From the NCBI RefSeq assembly GCF_026013645.1, contig NZ_CP110224.1, forward strand, positions 2,232,001-2,296,000: a stretch of DNA of 64,000 nt, given 5' to 3'. Source of the DNA: Virgibacillus natechei. GTDB lineage: Bacteria > Bacillota > Bacilli > Bacillales > Amphibacillaceae. Positions 54,121 to 64,000 of this stretch are shown piece by piece; position 1 is the first letter of the stretch, and every line of letters starts with the position of its first letter. The translations under genes and the position numbers were made by a program. The notes under the pieces are model-generated. The model had not been told where the DNA came from. It was given only the letters and a program-made list of their open reading frames with translations, and searched no databases.

Positions 54121-55059
54121 TTATTTTAATACGTCAAGTACCTCTTTAACAGATGCTGCAGATTTATCTAGGTCTGCTTTTTCCTCATCGGTTAGATCTA
54201 ATTCAATAATTTCTTCGATTCCATTTCCACCAAGGATAGTTGGAACCCCAAGATAAATATCGGAATACCCATATTCACCTTCCAGATATGCAATAGAAGG
54301 AATGACACGACGCTGGTCTTTAAGAATCGCTTCTGCCATTACAGTTAGAGATGCGGCAGGTGCGTAGTATGCACTACCATTCCCTAATAAGCCAACAATT
54401 TCTCCTCCACCTTTACGTGTGCGTTCCACAATTGCATCTAGACGGTCTTTTGACAATAATGTATCTAGCGGAATTCCACCAGCATGAGAATAACGGATTA
54501 ACGGAACCATATCATCGCCATGTCCACCCAAAACAAATCCAGTAATATCTTTTATAGACAGGTTAAGTTCCTGTGCTACAAACGTTCGGAAACGGGCGGT
54601 ATCAAGGACACCAGACTGACCGATAACTCGTTCCTTAGGAAAACCAGATTCCTTAAATACTGAATATGTCATAGCGTCCACAGGGTTTGTTAAAACGACA
54701 ATGAATGTTTCTGGTGAATATGTTGCAATTTCGCTTGCAACAGATTTCATAATTTTAGCATTTGTATTTACCAGATCATCACGGGTCATTCCTGGCTTAC
54801 GAGCGATTCCTGCAGTAATAATAACTAAGTCAGAGTCTTTCGTATCTTCATAATTAGACGTTCCTGTAATATTCACATCGAAACCTTGTACAGGGCTCGC
54901 CTCAAGCATATCCAATGCTCTTCCTTTTGTTGGTTCTTCCATATCGGGGATATCTACCAGTACAACATCTCCAAGTTCTTTTTGCGCTATCATTAATGCA
55001 GTAGTAGCACCAGTGAAGCCTGAACCAATTACTGAAATTTTACTTCGCTTTATTGCCAT
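54121..55059 (-). CDS. mdh: Malate dehydrogenase
   Basis: Oxidises malate to oxaloacetate with NAD in the TCA cycle. The 312-residue LDH-like protein has [16 protein letters not shown], the substrate-loop arginines in [27 protein letters not shown], and the catalytic His in [13 protein letters not shown]. The ATG at 55059 follows GAGGTGGGG; a GTG four codons earlier lacks spacing. It follows icd by 22 bases. Confidence 0.97.
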   Translation of the reverse strand: MAIKRSKISVIGSGFTGATTALMIAQKELGDVVLVDIPDMEEPTKGRALDMLEASPVQGFDVNITGTSNYEDTKDSDLVIITAGIARKPGMTRDDLVNTNAKIMKSVASEIATYSPETFIVVLTNPVDAMTYSVFKESGFPKERVIGQSGVLDTARFRTFVAQELNLSIKDITGFVLGGHGDDMVPLIRYSHAGGIPLDTLLSKDRLDAIVERTRKGGGEIVGLLGNGSAYYAPAASLTVMAEAILKDQRRVIPSIAYLEGEYGYSDIYLGVPTILGGNGIEEIIELDLTDEEKADLDKSAASVKEVLDVLK

Positions 55060-55081
55060 TACTTTCCCCACCTCTTCTTGA

Positions 55082-56353
55082 TTAGTCCATGTTGTTAATT
55101 AATTCAGTACCGAATTCAGAACACTTAACCTCAGTGGCACCATCCATCAAGCGTGCGAAATCATACGTTACTACTTTAGAAGCAATTGTTTTGTCCATTG
55201 CTTTTGTAATTAAATCAGCTGCTTCTCTCCACCCTAGATGTTCAAGCATTAACACTGCAGAAAGAATCATAGAAGATGGGTTTACTTTGTCCAACCCTGC
55301 ATATTTTGGTGCAGTACCATGTGTTGCTTCAAAAATCGCATGGCCGGAATCATAATTGATATTTGCTCCAGGTGCAATACCAATTCCACCTACCTGTGCT
55401 GCTAAAGCGTCAGAAATATAATCACCATTTAAGTTCATTGATGCAACAACATCAAATTCTTTTGGACGAGTTAGAATCTGTTGTAAGAAGATATCAGCAA
55501 TTGAATCTTTAACGAGAATCTTTCCAGCTGCTAAAGCATCATCTTGTGCTTTATTAGCTGCTTCTTTACCATCACGCTCAACGATGCGATCATATTCAGC
55601 CCATGTGAACGTTTTATCTCCATACTCTTCTTCAGCTACTTCATAACCCCATGCTTTAAATGCACCTTCTGTATATTTCATAATGTTACCTTTATGTACT
55701 AAAGTAACGTTTTTACGTCCTTCATTTATTGCATAATCAATACTTGAACGTACTAACCGCTTTGTCCCTTCTTCAGATACTGGCTTCACTCCGATACCAG
55801 AAGTTTCAGGGAAACGAATATTGCTTACATTCATTTCAGTTTGTAAGAAATCAATTACTTTTTTAACTTCATCTGATCCTTTTTGCCACTCAATTCCTGC
55901 ATAAATGTCCTCCGTATTTTCACGGAATATAACCATGTCAACTTCTTCTGGACGCTTAACAGGTGATGGAACACCGTTGAAATAACGAACAGGACGTAGG
56001 CATGTAAATAGATCAAGTTCCTGACGTAACGCAACATTCAATGAACGAATTCCTCCGCCAATCGGTGTTGTTAATGGGCCTTTTATCGCGATCTTATATT
56101 CATCAATCATATCAAGCGTTTCTTGTGGCAACCATTCGCCTGTCTTATCATATGCTTTTTGTCCAGCGTAAACTTCAGTCCACTCAATTCCCTTAGCACC
56201 ATTATATGCCTTTTCTACTGAAGCCTCGATAACATTTCTAGTTGATTTCCAAATATCTGGACCAGTTCCGTCTCCTTCAATAAAAGGAATAATTGGTTTA
56301 TTAGGTACATTCACTTTACCATTTTCTACTATAATTTTTTCTCCTTGTGCCAT
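55082..56353 (-). CDS. icd: Isocitrate dehydrogenase (NADP)
   Basis: Oxidative decarboxylation of isocitrate to 2-oxoglutarate. The 423-residue protein has the N-terminal [16 protein letters not shown], the substrate loop [24 protein letters not shown] with its phosphorylatable Ser position and arginines, [43 protein letters not shown] and [13 protein letters not shown]. Length is typical of the Bacillus enzyme. AGGAGGTATT precedes the ATG. A copy of the dispersed repeat and the citZ terminator lie between it and citZ. Confidence 0.97.
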   Translation of the reverse strand: MAQGEKIIVENGKVNVPNKPIIPFIEGDGTGPDIWKSTRNVIEASVEKAYNGAKGIEWTEVYAGQKAYDKTGEWLPQETLDMIDEYKIAIKGPLTTPIGGGIRSLNVALRQELDLFTCLRPVRYFNGVPSPVKRPEEVDMVIFRENTEDIYAGIEWQKGSDEVKKVIDFLQTEMNVSNIRFPETSGIGVKPVSEEGTKRLVRSSIDYAINEGRKNVTLVHKGNIMKYTEGAFKAWGYEVAEEEYGDKTFTWAEYDRIVERDGKEAANKAQDDALAAGKILVKDSIADIFLQQILTRPKEFDVVASMNLNGDYISDALAAQVGGIGIAPGANINYDSGHAIFEATHGTAPKYAGLDKVNPSSMILSAVLMLEHLGWREAADLITKAMDKTIASKVVTYDFARLMDGATEVKCSEFGTELINNMD

Positions 56354-56411
56354 AAAAAATACCTCCTAGTAATCTTCTTATATAGATAGTATAACATATT
56401 ATAAGTTTTCA

Positions 56412-56491
56412 GTAGAAAACTTAGGTTATCGACAAGCTTTATGACGAAAACCATTGTTGAACTTACGCAGTAAGAACGGTTTTATCCTTTG
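56412..56491 (+). repeat. Dispersed intergenic repeat, copy F
   Basis: It has the blocks TAGAAAACTTAGGTTATCG, ACAAGCTTTATGACGAAAACC and AACTTACGCAGTAAG, then GGTTTT. AAAACC/GGTTTT is the second hairpin; copy G has AAAAGCT/AGCTTTT at the same place. Confidence 0.65.
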
Positions 56492-56562
56492 TATGAAAAC
56501 AAACCATTTTCATGGTAAATGGTCGCTACGTGAAGTGGAGCCGTTGGATCCTTAGCTGCAAA

Positions 56563-56620
56563 CAAAAAAACGGAGCAATGGCTAGTAATTTTTACAGAAC
56601 TAGCCATGTAAGTTTCGCTC
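56563..56620 (-). terminator. Terminator of citZ
   Basis: ATGGCTAGT (about 56578-56586) pairs with ACTAGCCAT (56599-56607), extended by GAGC/GCTC, followed by CGTTTTTTTG on the minus strand. It implies that icd-mdh can be read separately from citZ. Confidence 0.75.
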
Positions 56621-56656
56621 ACCTTTTTGCCTGTTAATTAGCTTCGTTTTTGATTC

Positions 56657-57772
56657 TTATCGTTTCTCAATTGATACATATTCAGGTGATTCTGGACCAA
56701 CATATTCCGCACGAGGACGAATTAGACGATTATTATCGTACTGTTCCAGAATATGTGCTAACCAACCAGACATACGGCTTACTGAAAATAAAGGAGTGAA
56801 TAAATCATGATCTATCCCCAAGCTATGATAAACAGAAGCAGAGTAAAAATCAACATTAGCTGGTAATCCTTTCTGCTCTTTAATATACTCCTCAATCTTC
56901 AGGGACATATTATACCATTTATCTTCCCCAGTTATCTTCGTTAGTTCTTTTGACATTCTTCTTAAGTGCTTGGCACGTGGATCGCCATTTTCATATACGC
57001 GATGCCCCATTCCCATGACCTTTTCTTTGTTTTTAAATTTTTCATCGATGTAAGGGATTGCATTTTCTTCTTCACCAATCTCTGTAAGCATCTTCATTAC
57101 GCCTTCATTTGCCCCGCCATGTAAAGGCCCTTTCAATGCTCCTACTGCTGCTGTAACACCTGAGTATATATCTGATAATGTAGCAACACACACTCTAGCA
57201 GTGAAGGTAGAGGCATTTAATTCATGATCAGCATGAAGTACGAGTGCTTTATTAATTGCTTCAATTTCAATGTCTTTAGGATCTTCTCCATTGAGCATAT
57301 ATAAAAAGTTCTTTGCATAACCATAATCCTTTTTCGGTTTAATCGGATCTTTCCCTTGGCGAATTCTTCCAAAAGCCGCTACAATTGTTGACGTTTGAGC
57401 CTGTATACGTATTGCTTTTTGCTTATTCACTTTTTCTTCCATTACATCCGCTTCACTGTCATGTAACCCAAGAAGTGAAATTGCAGTACGTAATGCCGCC
57501 ATGGGATGAACACTTGATAGATCATAAGAGCGTAAATGATCAATTATAGGTTCAGGTAATTCCATGTTTGTAGCTAGTTCTGCTGTAAAAGCATCTAATT
57601 CCGATTTGTTTGGTAGTTTTTGGTTCCATAATAAATAGACTACTTCTTCGAAACTTGAATTCTCTGCTAAATCATCAATTTTATAACCAACGTATGTTAA
57701 TTGGTCATTAATAATGGAACTAATTGACGATTGAGTTGCTACAACCCCTTCAAGACCTTTCGTTGTTGTCAT
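56657..57772 (-). CDS. citZ: Citrate synthase
   Basis: Condenses oxaloacetate and acetyl-CoA into citrate. The 371-residue protein has the catalytic residues in GPLHGGANEGVM (His), GMGHRVYENGDPRA (His) and NVDFYSASVYHSLGI (Asp), typical of the small Gram-positive citrate synthase. The start at 57772 (MTTTKGLEGVVAT) follows GGAGAGGG; a start 21 codons earlier is unsupported. It is the first gene of the citZ-icd-mdh TCA cluster. Confidence 0.97.
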   Translation of the reverse strand: MTTTKGLEGVVATQSSISSIINDQLTYVGYKIDDLAENSSFEEVVYLLWNQKLPNKSELDAFTAELATNMELPEPIIDHLRSYDLSSVHPMAALRTAISLLGLHDSEADVMEEKVNKQKAIRIQAQTSTIVAAFGRIRQGKDPIKPKKDYGYAKNFLYMLNGEDPKDIEIEAINKALVLHADHELNASTFTARVCVATLSDIYSGVTAAVGALKGPLHGGANEGVMKMLTEIGEEENAIPYIDEKFKNKEKVMGMGHRVYENGDPRAKHLRRMSKELTKITGEDKWYNMSLKIEEYIKEQKGLPANVDFYSASVYHSLGIDHDLFTPLFSVSRMSGWLAHILEQYDNNRLIRPRAEYVGPESPEYVSIEKR

Positions 57773-57830
57773 AACAAACCCTCTCCTTTTTCTATAAAGT
57801 ATTATTACATCTCGGAAAATAATTATAATC

Positions 57831-57843
57831 GACAATAATTGTC
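57831..57843. promoter_or_regulatory. Inverted repeat in the citZ leader
   Basis: GACAATAATTGTC is a perfect 6-1-6 palindrome about 30 bases downstream of the predicted citZ transcription start. An adjacent minus-strand TTATAATTATT resembles part of a PerR box. It may be an operator; the regulator is unknown. Confidence 0.4.
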
Positions 57844-57870
57844 AGCATGAAGCACTCATCCCACTTAATA

Positions 57871-57899
57871 ATTATAAAGTATTAAGAATGTAATGTGAA
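57871..57899 (-). promoter_or_regulatory. SigA promoter of citZ
   Basis: On the minus strand TTCACA (57894-57899), 17 bases and a perfect TATAAT (57871-57876). Confidence 0.75.
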
Positions 57900-57937
57900 T
57901 TAAAACCAATTAATTTTATCAAGAATTTTTTAGAAGA

Positions 57938-58064
57938 TATAATTCACTCCTGATTATCTCCAGTTTATTCTAAAAGTAATAATAAAACAAGGCTGACTAA
58001 TTATATGTCCAGTAGTCTATTTCCCTTCCAATCATCATATGTAACTTAGTACAAGCCTTTTTTT
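57938..58064 (+). other. Plus-strand promoter-like box and terminator-like hairpin before ytvI
   Basis: TATAAT at 57938-57943 (weak -35 TTTATC, 17 bases) precedes a long imperfect hairpin: AAGGCT, ACTAA and TTATATG (57989-58007) pair in order with CATATGTAA, TTAGT and AGCCTT (58036-58059), ending in seven T. No gene precedes it on this strand. It could be an attenuator in the ytvI leader or the end of a ~110-nt RNA. Confidence 0.4.
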
Positions 58065-58142
58065 AGAAATCTTGGCTTATCATCCCCAAGATTTTTGAGA
58101 AAAGCTTAGTTGCACTTATGCAGTAAGGAGCTTTTTATACCT
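58061..58142 (+). repeat. Dispersed intergenic repeat, copy G
   Basis: It begins TTTTAGAAATCTTGGCTTATC and continues CCCAAGATTTTTGAG, then TGCACTTATGCAGTAAGG. ATCTTGG/CCAAGAT forms hairpin one and AAAAGCT/AGCTTTT hairpin two. It lies just ahead of ytvI. Confidence 0.7.
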
Positions 58143-58171
58143 TCTTATTCTGTCAAAAATGGGGTTAAAAT

Positions 58172-59278
58172 ATGTCCAAGCCATTGTTATTTAGATTTCT
58201 TAGAGCTCTACTACTAATTAGCATTATTATTTGCAGTTACCTACTTATTAAATATACATTTTCACTGCTGTATCCAATTGTGCTTGCACTGCTCATTTCT
58301 TATCTAATTAATCCGTTTGTCAATTTTTTTCAACATACAATCAGGTTTCCCAGGCCATTTGCAACCGCTTCTGTGATAATAGGTCTGTTTATCTTCTTGC
58401 TGGGAAGCCTATTCCTAATCGTTACCGAATTAATTCAGGGGAGTGCATATTTAGCCGAAAAATTACCTGCTCACTTTCATGCATTTATTACAGCAGTGAA
58501 AGAATTTATTGATACATCAATCTTGCCTTTATATCATAAGTTAATTTCTTATTTTCATACACTTGAACCATCTCAACAACTAACAATTAATGAAAATATC
58601 CAACAATTGGCCAATAATATTGCTTCAACAGGTGCCGATCTATTACAACGTTTATTATTGAACATCCCTGTTGTCCTTTCCATGTTACCTAATTCTGTTG
58701 CTGTTTTTACCTTTATTGTTTTAGCAACATTTCTATTTACAAATGATTGGCCTAGACTAGAAAATGCAATAAGAAAAATGATCCCATCCTCACTGGATAC
58801 ATCTACTAAGCAGGTGCTTCGTTATTTAAAAAAAGCTGTACTTGGATTTGTTAAAGCACAAGTGATACTTATCGCCATTACAGCTGGAATTATCTTTATA
58901 GGGTTAACCATTTTGCAAGTAGAACATGCTTTAACAATTACGTTAATTGCTGCTGCAGCTGATTTACTCCCATATGTTGGGACAGGAATTATTTTTATAC
59001 CTTGGATTATTTACCTATTTATTACAGGTGATTACGGCATGACAATCAGCCTTATCATTTTATATATGCACATTATAATAGTACGGCAAGTCCTTGAGCC
59101 AAAAATACTATCAAGTAGCATGGGATTAAGCCCAATTGCAGTATTGATAGCAGTATTTATCGGTCTTCAACTATGGGGATTTTTAGGGTTAGTTATTGCA
59201 CCTGTTCTTCTGGTTTCTTTAAATGCGTTTCATCAGGCAGGAATTACGCATCGATTATGGATTTTTATTAAAGGATAG
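58172..59278 (+). CDS. ytvI: YtvI, AI-2E-family sporulation membrane protein
   Basis: A 368-residue polytopic membrane protein with about eight hydrophobic segments. It shows the AI-2E transporter-like pattern, with the C-terminal DLLPYVGTGIIFIPW, QVLEPKILSSSMGLSPIAVLIAVFIGLQLWG and GLVIAPVLLV. Related YtvI proteins are annotated as sporulation-associated; the transported substrate is unknown. It is the only plus-strand gene in the right third of the window and its stop abuts the end of convergent fxsA. The ribosome site (GGGGTT) is weak. Confidence 0.87.
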   Translation: MSKPLLFRFLRALLLISIIICSYLLIKYTFSLLYPIVLALLISYLINPFVNFFQHTIRFPRPFATASVIIGLFIFLLGSLFLIVTELIQGSAYLAEKLPAHFHAFITAVKEFIDTSILPLYHKLISYFHTLEPSQQLTINENIQQLANNIASTGADLLQRLLLNIPVVLSMLPNSVAVFTFIVLATFLFTNDWPRLENAIRKMIPSSLDTSTKQVLRYLKKAVLGFVKAQVILIAITAGIIFIGLTILQVEHALTITLIAAAADLLPYVGTGIIFIPWIIYLFITGDYGMTISLIILYMHIIIVRQVLEPKILSSSMGLSPIAVLIAVFIGLQLWGFLGLVIAPVLLVSLNAFHQAGITHRLWIFIKG

Positions 59279-59668
59279 TTACCACCTGCGATAAATGATT
59301 GTACTTTTACCTGACATCTTCATGATAAGCTTTCTTATACTATTTTTAAACATGCTTCTAGTCCATGGAATTACCAGCATAAATCCAACAATATCTGTTA
59401 CAAAACCAGGTGTAAATAAAAACACTGCACCAATAAAAATACAAATGCCATCAATAATATATTCAGTAGGAGGTTCCCCACTATTCATAGAGATCCTTGC
59501 TCGGTTCCAAGCCTCTATTCCTTGTTGTTTAGCAAGCATAATACCGGATATTCCTGTTAGAAAGATTAGTAATACTACCCACAAAGGCCCAATAAGTCCA
59601 CCAATCCACAAGAATACACCAATCTCGAGTGCAGATACGATTAATAATGTAAGTAATAGCCACCTCAT
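59279..59668 (-). CDS. fxsA: FxsA family membrane protein
   Basis: A 129-residue protein with three or four hydrophobic segments and the FxsA pattern EIGVFLWIGGLIGPLWVVLLI, GIMLAKQQGIEAW and FLFTPGFVTDIVGFMLVIPWTR. In E. coli FxsA overproduction relieves F exclusion of phage T7; its role in Bacillus is unknown. The ATG at 59668 is preferred over a GTG at 59680 that overlaps the AAAGGG ribosome site. It lies downstream of pyk. Confidence 0.87.
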   Translation of the reverse strand: MRWLLLTLLIVSALEIGVFLWIGGLIGPLWVVLLIFLTGISGIMLAKQQGIEAWNRARISMNSGEPPTEYIIDGICIFIGAVFLFTPGFVTDIVGFMLVIPWTRSMFKNSIRKLIMKMSGKSTIIYRRW

Positions 59669-59685
59669 TTTGTGTTTCACCCTTT

Positions 59686-59725
59686 CATTAAAAAATGGAA
59701 AAAGAAGGGGATTCTCCCTTCTTCT
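59686..59725 (-). terminator. Terminator of pfkA-pyk
   Basis: AAGAAGGG (59702-59709) pairs with CCCTTCTT (59716-59723), followed by TTTTTCCATTTTTT on the minus strand. It sits just before fxsA, so fxsA may depend on read-through. Confidence 0.8.
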
Positions 59726-59774
59726 TCACTAACTTTTTCATCTCATTACCGGACTTTTTGAACATTTTCTATCT

Positions 59775-61535
59775 TTAAAGGACGCGCGTATGCCCCTTGT
59801 ATATATCACCTTTTGTACCGTCAATTGTTATATCCTGTCCATCTTCCAACGTATCTTGGGCATCTTTTACTCCTACAATTACAGGAATTCCAAGGCTTAA
59901 TCCCACTACAGCAGCATGTGATGTTAACCCACCTTCTTCTGTAATAATTCCGCTGGCCTTCTCCAGTGCAGGCATCATATCCCTTTCTGTTCCATAGGTG
60001 ACTAGGATATCTCCTTCTTCTAATCTTTCATTAGCTTCTTTAGCTGTGTTAGCTAAAATTGCTTTACCGTACGCGCTTCGTTTACCAATACCTTGTCCCT
60101 TTGTAATTACATCACCTATTACATGTACCTTCATTATATTTGTTGTTCCGCTTTCTCCAACTGGAACACCTGCCGTAATAATAACTCTACTGCCACGGTC
60201 AAATAATTCCGTACTTAATCCTCTATCTATTGCAACATCCAGCATTCCATCTGTTGTACTGGATTGTTCGCCAGCTACAGCGTGTACACCCCAAGACAAA
60301 GCTAATTGTCGTTCAACGCTTTTTGAAGAAGTAACAGCTACAATTGGTATTTTTGGTCTATATTTAGAAATCATTCTTGCCGTGTTACCACTTTCGGTTG
60401 GTGTAATAATCGCACTAACAGAGAGGTTCCTTGCGGTGTGTGTTACAGACTGACTAATACCTTCTGTGATCGTCATATCTACATTTCGGGAACGTTGTTT
60501 TAAGATTGATTTGTGATCCAATGCGGATTCCGCTTTTAATGATATATTACTCATGGTTTGTACAGACTCGATCGGGTAGTCCCCAGCAGCCGTTTCGCCA
60601 GATAGCATAACCGCATCTGTTCCATCAAATATTGCATTGGCAACATCGGACGCCTCTGCTCTTGTTGGGCGTGGATTGCGTTGCATAGAATCCAACATTT
60701 GTGTCGCCGTAATAACCGGCTTACCAGCTGTATTACATTTTTTAATTAACTCTTTTTGCACGAGCGGAACATCTTCTGCAGGGATTTCAACCCCTAAATC
60801 ACCACGAGCAACCATCAAGCCATTACTTACCTCTAAGATACTCTCAATATTGTCTACGCCTTCTTGATTCTCAATTTTAGGTATGATTTGAATGTTATTT
60901 GCATCATGTTTTTCAAGTAAAGATTGTATTTCAAATATGTCGGATGGACGGCGGACGAAAGATGCAGCAATAAAGTCAACATTTTGTTCAATCCCGAATT
61001 CAATATCTTGCGCGTCTTTATCCGTAATTCCTGGTAAATTCACAGATACATTCGGAACATTTACCCCTTTTTTATTTTTAATAGTTCCAGAATTTAAGGC
61101 AATTGTTTTAAGTTCATTTTTATCTTTGTCCACACTTACTACTTCCAATTCAATAAGCCCATCATCCAATAGGATTTTTGACCCCTCGTGCACGTCGTTA
61201 ATTAATCCTTTATACGTAACAGAAAAGCGCTCTGCAGTACCTTCAACGTCATCCATGGTTACAAACACAACAGAATCCTGAAGAATCTCTGCTTCCCCAT
61301 TTTTAAAAGTAGCAGTCCTTATTTCAGGTCCTTTGGTATCTAGTAATAAGGCAACTGTTTTACCAGTGTTTTCAGCTGCTTGCCTTATGTTTTTAATACG
61401 TGCACCATGTTCTTCAAAATCTCCATGGGAAAAATTCAAACGTGCCACATTCATTCCTGACTCCATCAATTTCTCCAATGTTTCAACTGATTCAGACGCA
61501 GGTCCAATCGTACATACGATTTTTGTATTTCTCAT
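59775..61535 (-). CDS. pyk: Pyruvate kinase with C-terminal PEP-utilizing domain
   Basis: Converts phosphoenolpyruvate and ADP to pyruvate and ATP. The 586-residue protein has [26 protein letters not shown], the metal and catalytic region [49 protein letters not shown], and an extra C-terminal domain (about 475-586) with [13 protein letters not shown], characteristic of Bacillus enzymes. The start at 61535 is eight bases after GGAGG. It follows pfkA by 33 bases. Confidence 0.97.
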   Translation of the reverse strand: MRNTKIVCTIGPASESVETLEKLMESGMNVARLNFSHGDFEEHGARIKNIRQAAENTGKTVALLLDTKGPEIRTATFKNGEAEILQDSVVFVTMDDVEGTAERFSVTYKGLINDVHEGSKILLDDGLIELEVVSVDKDKNELKTIALNSGTIKNKKGVNVPNVSVNLPGITDKDAQDIEFGIEQNVDFIAASFVRRPSDIFEIQSLLEKHDANNIQIIPKIENQEGVDNIESILEVSNGLMVARGDLGVEIPAEDVPLVQKELIKKCNTAGKPVITATQMLDSMQRNPRPTRAEASDVANAIFDGTDAVMLSGETAAGDYPIESVQTMSNISLKAESALDHKSILKQRSRNVDMTITEGISQSVTHTARNLSVSAIITPTESGNTARMISKYRPKIPIVAVTSSKSVERQLALSWGVHAVAGEQSSTTDGMLDVAIDRGLSTELFDRGSRVIITAGVPVGESGTTNIMKVHVIGDVITKGQGIGKRSAYGKAILANTAKEANERLEEGDILVTYGTERDMMPALEKASGIITEEGGLTSHAAVVGLSLGIPVIVGVKDAQDTLEDGQDITIDGTKGDIYKGHTRVL

Positions 61536-61568
61536 TTCAGCTTCCTCCAATACAACTTTTAATTCTAT

Positions 61569-62534
<966 letters not shown>

Positions 62535-62659
62535 TCACACCTCTAAACACAGAAATTTATTTCATTGTTTAATCATTGCCATTGCCATACTTTAAAGATA
62601 ATGCGAAAATGCTAAAATAGCAATTAATTACACAATCTAGAAGATAATTTTTAAAATTT

Positions 62660-62698
62660 AGTAATAAAGCAATCAGAGACTGACGATTTGTCAGTCTC
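62660..62698 (-). terminator. Terminator of accD-accA
   Basis: AGAGACTGAC (62674-62683) pairs with GTCAGTCTCT (62689-62698). The downstream T-tract on the minus strand is interrupted. Confidence 0.7.
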
Positions 62699-62716
62699 TT
62701 CGTAAAATATTGCATG

Positions 62717-63673
62717 TTAAAGGAGATTATAATCACCAATTTTTTTATATTTTTCCCATCTATTTTCTAATAATTCTTCAGCTGAATAGGTAGATAGACT
62801 ACTTAAAGATTGCGCAATAACCTGATCCATATATTCCGCTTGCTGATAAAAGTCGCGATGCGCTCCACCTTTTGGCTCTGGGATTATTTTATCTACTACA
62901 TTTAAATTTTTCAAATCATAGGATGTTATTTTCATTGTTTCTGCTGCTTTTTGAGCTAATCCTGCATCTTTCCAAAGCAAGGCTGCTGCTCCTTCTGGCG
63001 AAATAACAGAATATGTAGCATTTTCCAGCATATGAATATGATCACCTACACCTATGGCTAGTGCGCCACCACTGCCTCCCTCACCTATCACTACACAGAT
63101 AATGGGGACAGTAAGACCAGCCATTTCCTTTAAATTATGAGCAATTGCCTCACTTTGCCCTCGTTCTTCTGCAGCTTTGCCTGGATATGCACCTTTTGTA
63201 TCAATGAAGGAGATAATTGGTCGATTAAACTTTTCCGCTTGTTTCATATGTCTTAACGCTTTACGATATCCTTCAGGGTGAGGCATGCCGAAGTTTCTTC
63301 TGATATTTTCTTTTGTACTTTTTCCTCGCTGATGACCAATAACGGTTACAGGACTATCCTTATAATAGGCTATACCCGCTACAATCGCTTCATCATCACC
63401 AAATAAACGATCGCCATGAAACTCAATAAAATTGGTGAATAAGTTCTCCACATAATCTAATGTAGTTGGACGCTCTTGATGCCTGGCCATTTGGACACGA
63501 TCCCAAGGCTTTAGATTTCCGTATATATCGTCTTCCAATACAGCTAATCGGCTTTCCAATGTATGTATTTCATCTGATAAGTCGATATCGCTATCTTCTG
63601 TAAAACTTTTTAATTCTGCTATTTTTTCTTTTAAATTAACGATGGGTTTTTCAAATTCCAATACTTGCTTCAT
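62717..63673 (-). CDS. accA: Acetyl-CoA carboxylase carboxyltransferase alpha subunit
   Basis: With AccD it transfers carboxyl from biotin to acetyl-CoA, forming malonyl-CoA for fatty-acid synthesis. The 318-residue crotonase-fold protein has [17 protein letters not shown] at the N terminus, RMQ-like [53 protein letters not shown] and the [15 protein letters not shown] oxyanion region. It overlaps accD by four bases, so it is translationally coupled. Confidence 0.97.
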   Translation of the reverse strand: MKQVLEFEKPIVNLKEKIAELKSFTEDSDIDLSDEIHTLESRLAVLEDDIYGNLKPWDRVQMARHQERPTTLDYVENLFTNFIEFHGDRLFGDDEAIVAGIAYYKDSPVTVIGHQRGKSTKENIRRNFGMPHPEGYRKALRHMKQAEKFNRPIISFIDTKGAYPGKAAEERGQSEAIAHNLKEMAGLTVPIICVVIGEGGSGGALAIGVGDHIHMLENATYSVISPEGAAALLWKDAGLAQKAAETMKITSYDLKNLNVVDKIIPEPKGGAHRDFYQQAEYMDQVIAQSLSSLSTYSAEELLENRWEKYKKIGDYNLL

Positions 63674-64000
63674 GAAACATCCCCGCCCTTCTGATGCATA
63701 TCGAGTAATGTCACAAGAAGGTTTTTCATCTCATGTCTATGAACAACCCGATCGAGTTGACCATGCTTTAACTGAAATTCCGATGTTTGAAAATCATCTG
63801 GAAGCTTTTCACGAATTGTTTGTTCAATAATTCGCCGACCGGCAAAACCAATCAATGCACCAGGTTCAGCAAAGTTATAATCCCCGAGTGACGCAAAACT
63901 CGCAGATACACCACCTGTAGTTGGGTGGGTCATAACGGAAATCATTAGTCCCCCTGCATCACTAAATCGTTTAATAGCTACAGAGGTTTTCGTCATTTGC
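63670..64000 (-). CDS. accD: Acetyl-CoA carboxylase carboxyltransferase beta subunit (3' part)
   Basis: Only the C-terminal part is in the window; the gene continues past its right edge. The visible ~110 residues include [25 protein letters not shown] and [23 protein letters not shown], the conserved carboxyltransferase beta core that forms the acetyl-CoA site. The N-terminal zinc domain is beyond the edge. The stop overlaps the accA start (ATGA type). Confidence 0.95.
   Translation of the reverse strand, partial: QMTKTSVAIKRFSDAGGLMISVMTHPTTGGVSASFASLGDYNFAEPGALIGFAGRRIIEQTIREKLPDDFQTSEFQLKHGQLDRVVHRHEMKNLLVTLLDMHQKGGDVS

Noticed and set aside
57820..57835. PerR box upstream of citZ
   Set aside because: Only about 11 of 14 defined positions match in a very AT-rich stretch, and citZ is not a known PerR target.
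6825..58142. Dispersed repeats as a CRISPR array
   Set aside because: Copies are kilobases apart, diverged and not separated by regular spacers; no cas gene is present.

Overview
The window is AT-rich chromosomal DNA from a low-GC Gram-positive endospore former of the family Bacillaceae. Gene order follows the Bacillus subtilis clpX-to-accD region almost gene for gene. Spore genes (sspI, gerE, gerM, ytvI), T-box leaders on pheS and thrS, an L20 leader, and FadR, CcpN, SigW and SigK-type sites all fit that assignment. Protein sequence and the style of the intergenic repeats suggest an Oceanobacillus/Virgibacillus-like genus; that part is inference. Nearly all genes are on the minus strand. Plus-strand exceptions are gerE, yslB, sspI, a lytic transglycosylase, ysdB, ytvI and perhaps one tiny ORF.

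Layout from low to high coordinate. 1-4.4 kb: clpX, trigger factor and the TPR protein ysoA. 4.5-4.8 kb: tRNA-Arg and tRNA-Gly behind a perfect consensus promoter. 4.9-10.5 kb: ysnB, rdgB, rph, gerM, racE, ysmB, gerE, ysmA. 10.6-13.9 kb: the succinate dehydrogenase operon. 14-16.8 kb: yslB, uvrC, trxA. 17.4-22.5 kb: fatty-acid beta-oxidation (etfA, etfB, fadB, fadR, lcfA) with an exact FadR operator. 22.7-27.9 kb: mutS2, polX, cvpA-like, zapA. 28.2-32.8 kb: pheST with its T-box, then an SpoU-type rRNA methyltransferase. 32.8-37.3 kb: sspI, a lytic transglycosylase, M42 aminopeptidase, dimeric dUTPase, ysdB, a VTT membrane protein, ysdA. 37.4-38.9 kb: infC-rpmI-rplT with its leader. 39-41.4 kb: thrS with its T-box. 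41.4-46.9 kb: ytxC, dnaI, dnaB, nrdR, a hypothetical protein, gapB. 47-51.2 kb: coaE, mutM, polA. 51.3-57.9 kb: phoPR, a MaoC-like gene, and the TCA genes mdh, icd and citZ. 58-64 kb: ytvI, fxsA, pyk, pfkA, accA and the 3' end of accD.

The genes are mostly housekeeping: protein quality control, respiration and TCA, glycolysis and gluconeogenesis, fatty-acid synthesis and breakdown, replication initiation and repair, translation, and sporulation. There is no prophage, restriction system, CRISPR array, biosynthetic cluster or intact transposon. I found no convincing novel multi-gene system.

The unexplained material is between genes. An ~80-bp repeat occurs eight times, with paired changes that suggest two conserved hairpins. 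At 16.97-17.15 kb a structured element carries two hairpins with identical AGGAC loops. A nested palindromic element sits at 28.0 kb, where rnhC lies in B. subtilis. Other items are a short hydrophobic ORF ahead of lcfA, a PhoR kinase lacking an extracytoplasmic sensor domain, and perfect CcpN boxes on gapB.
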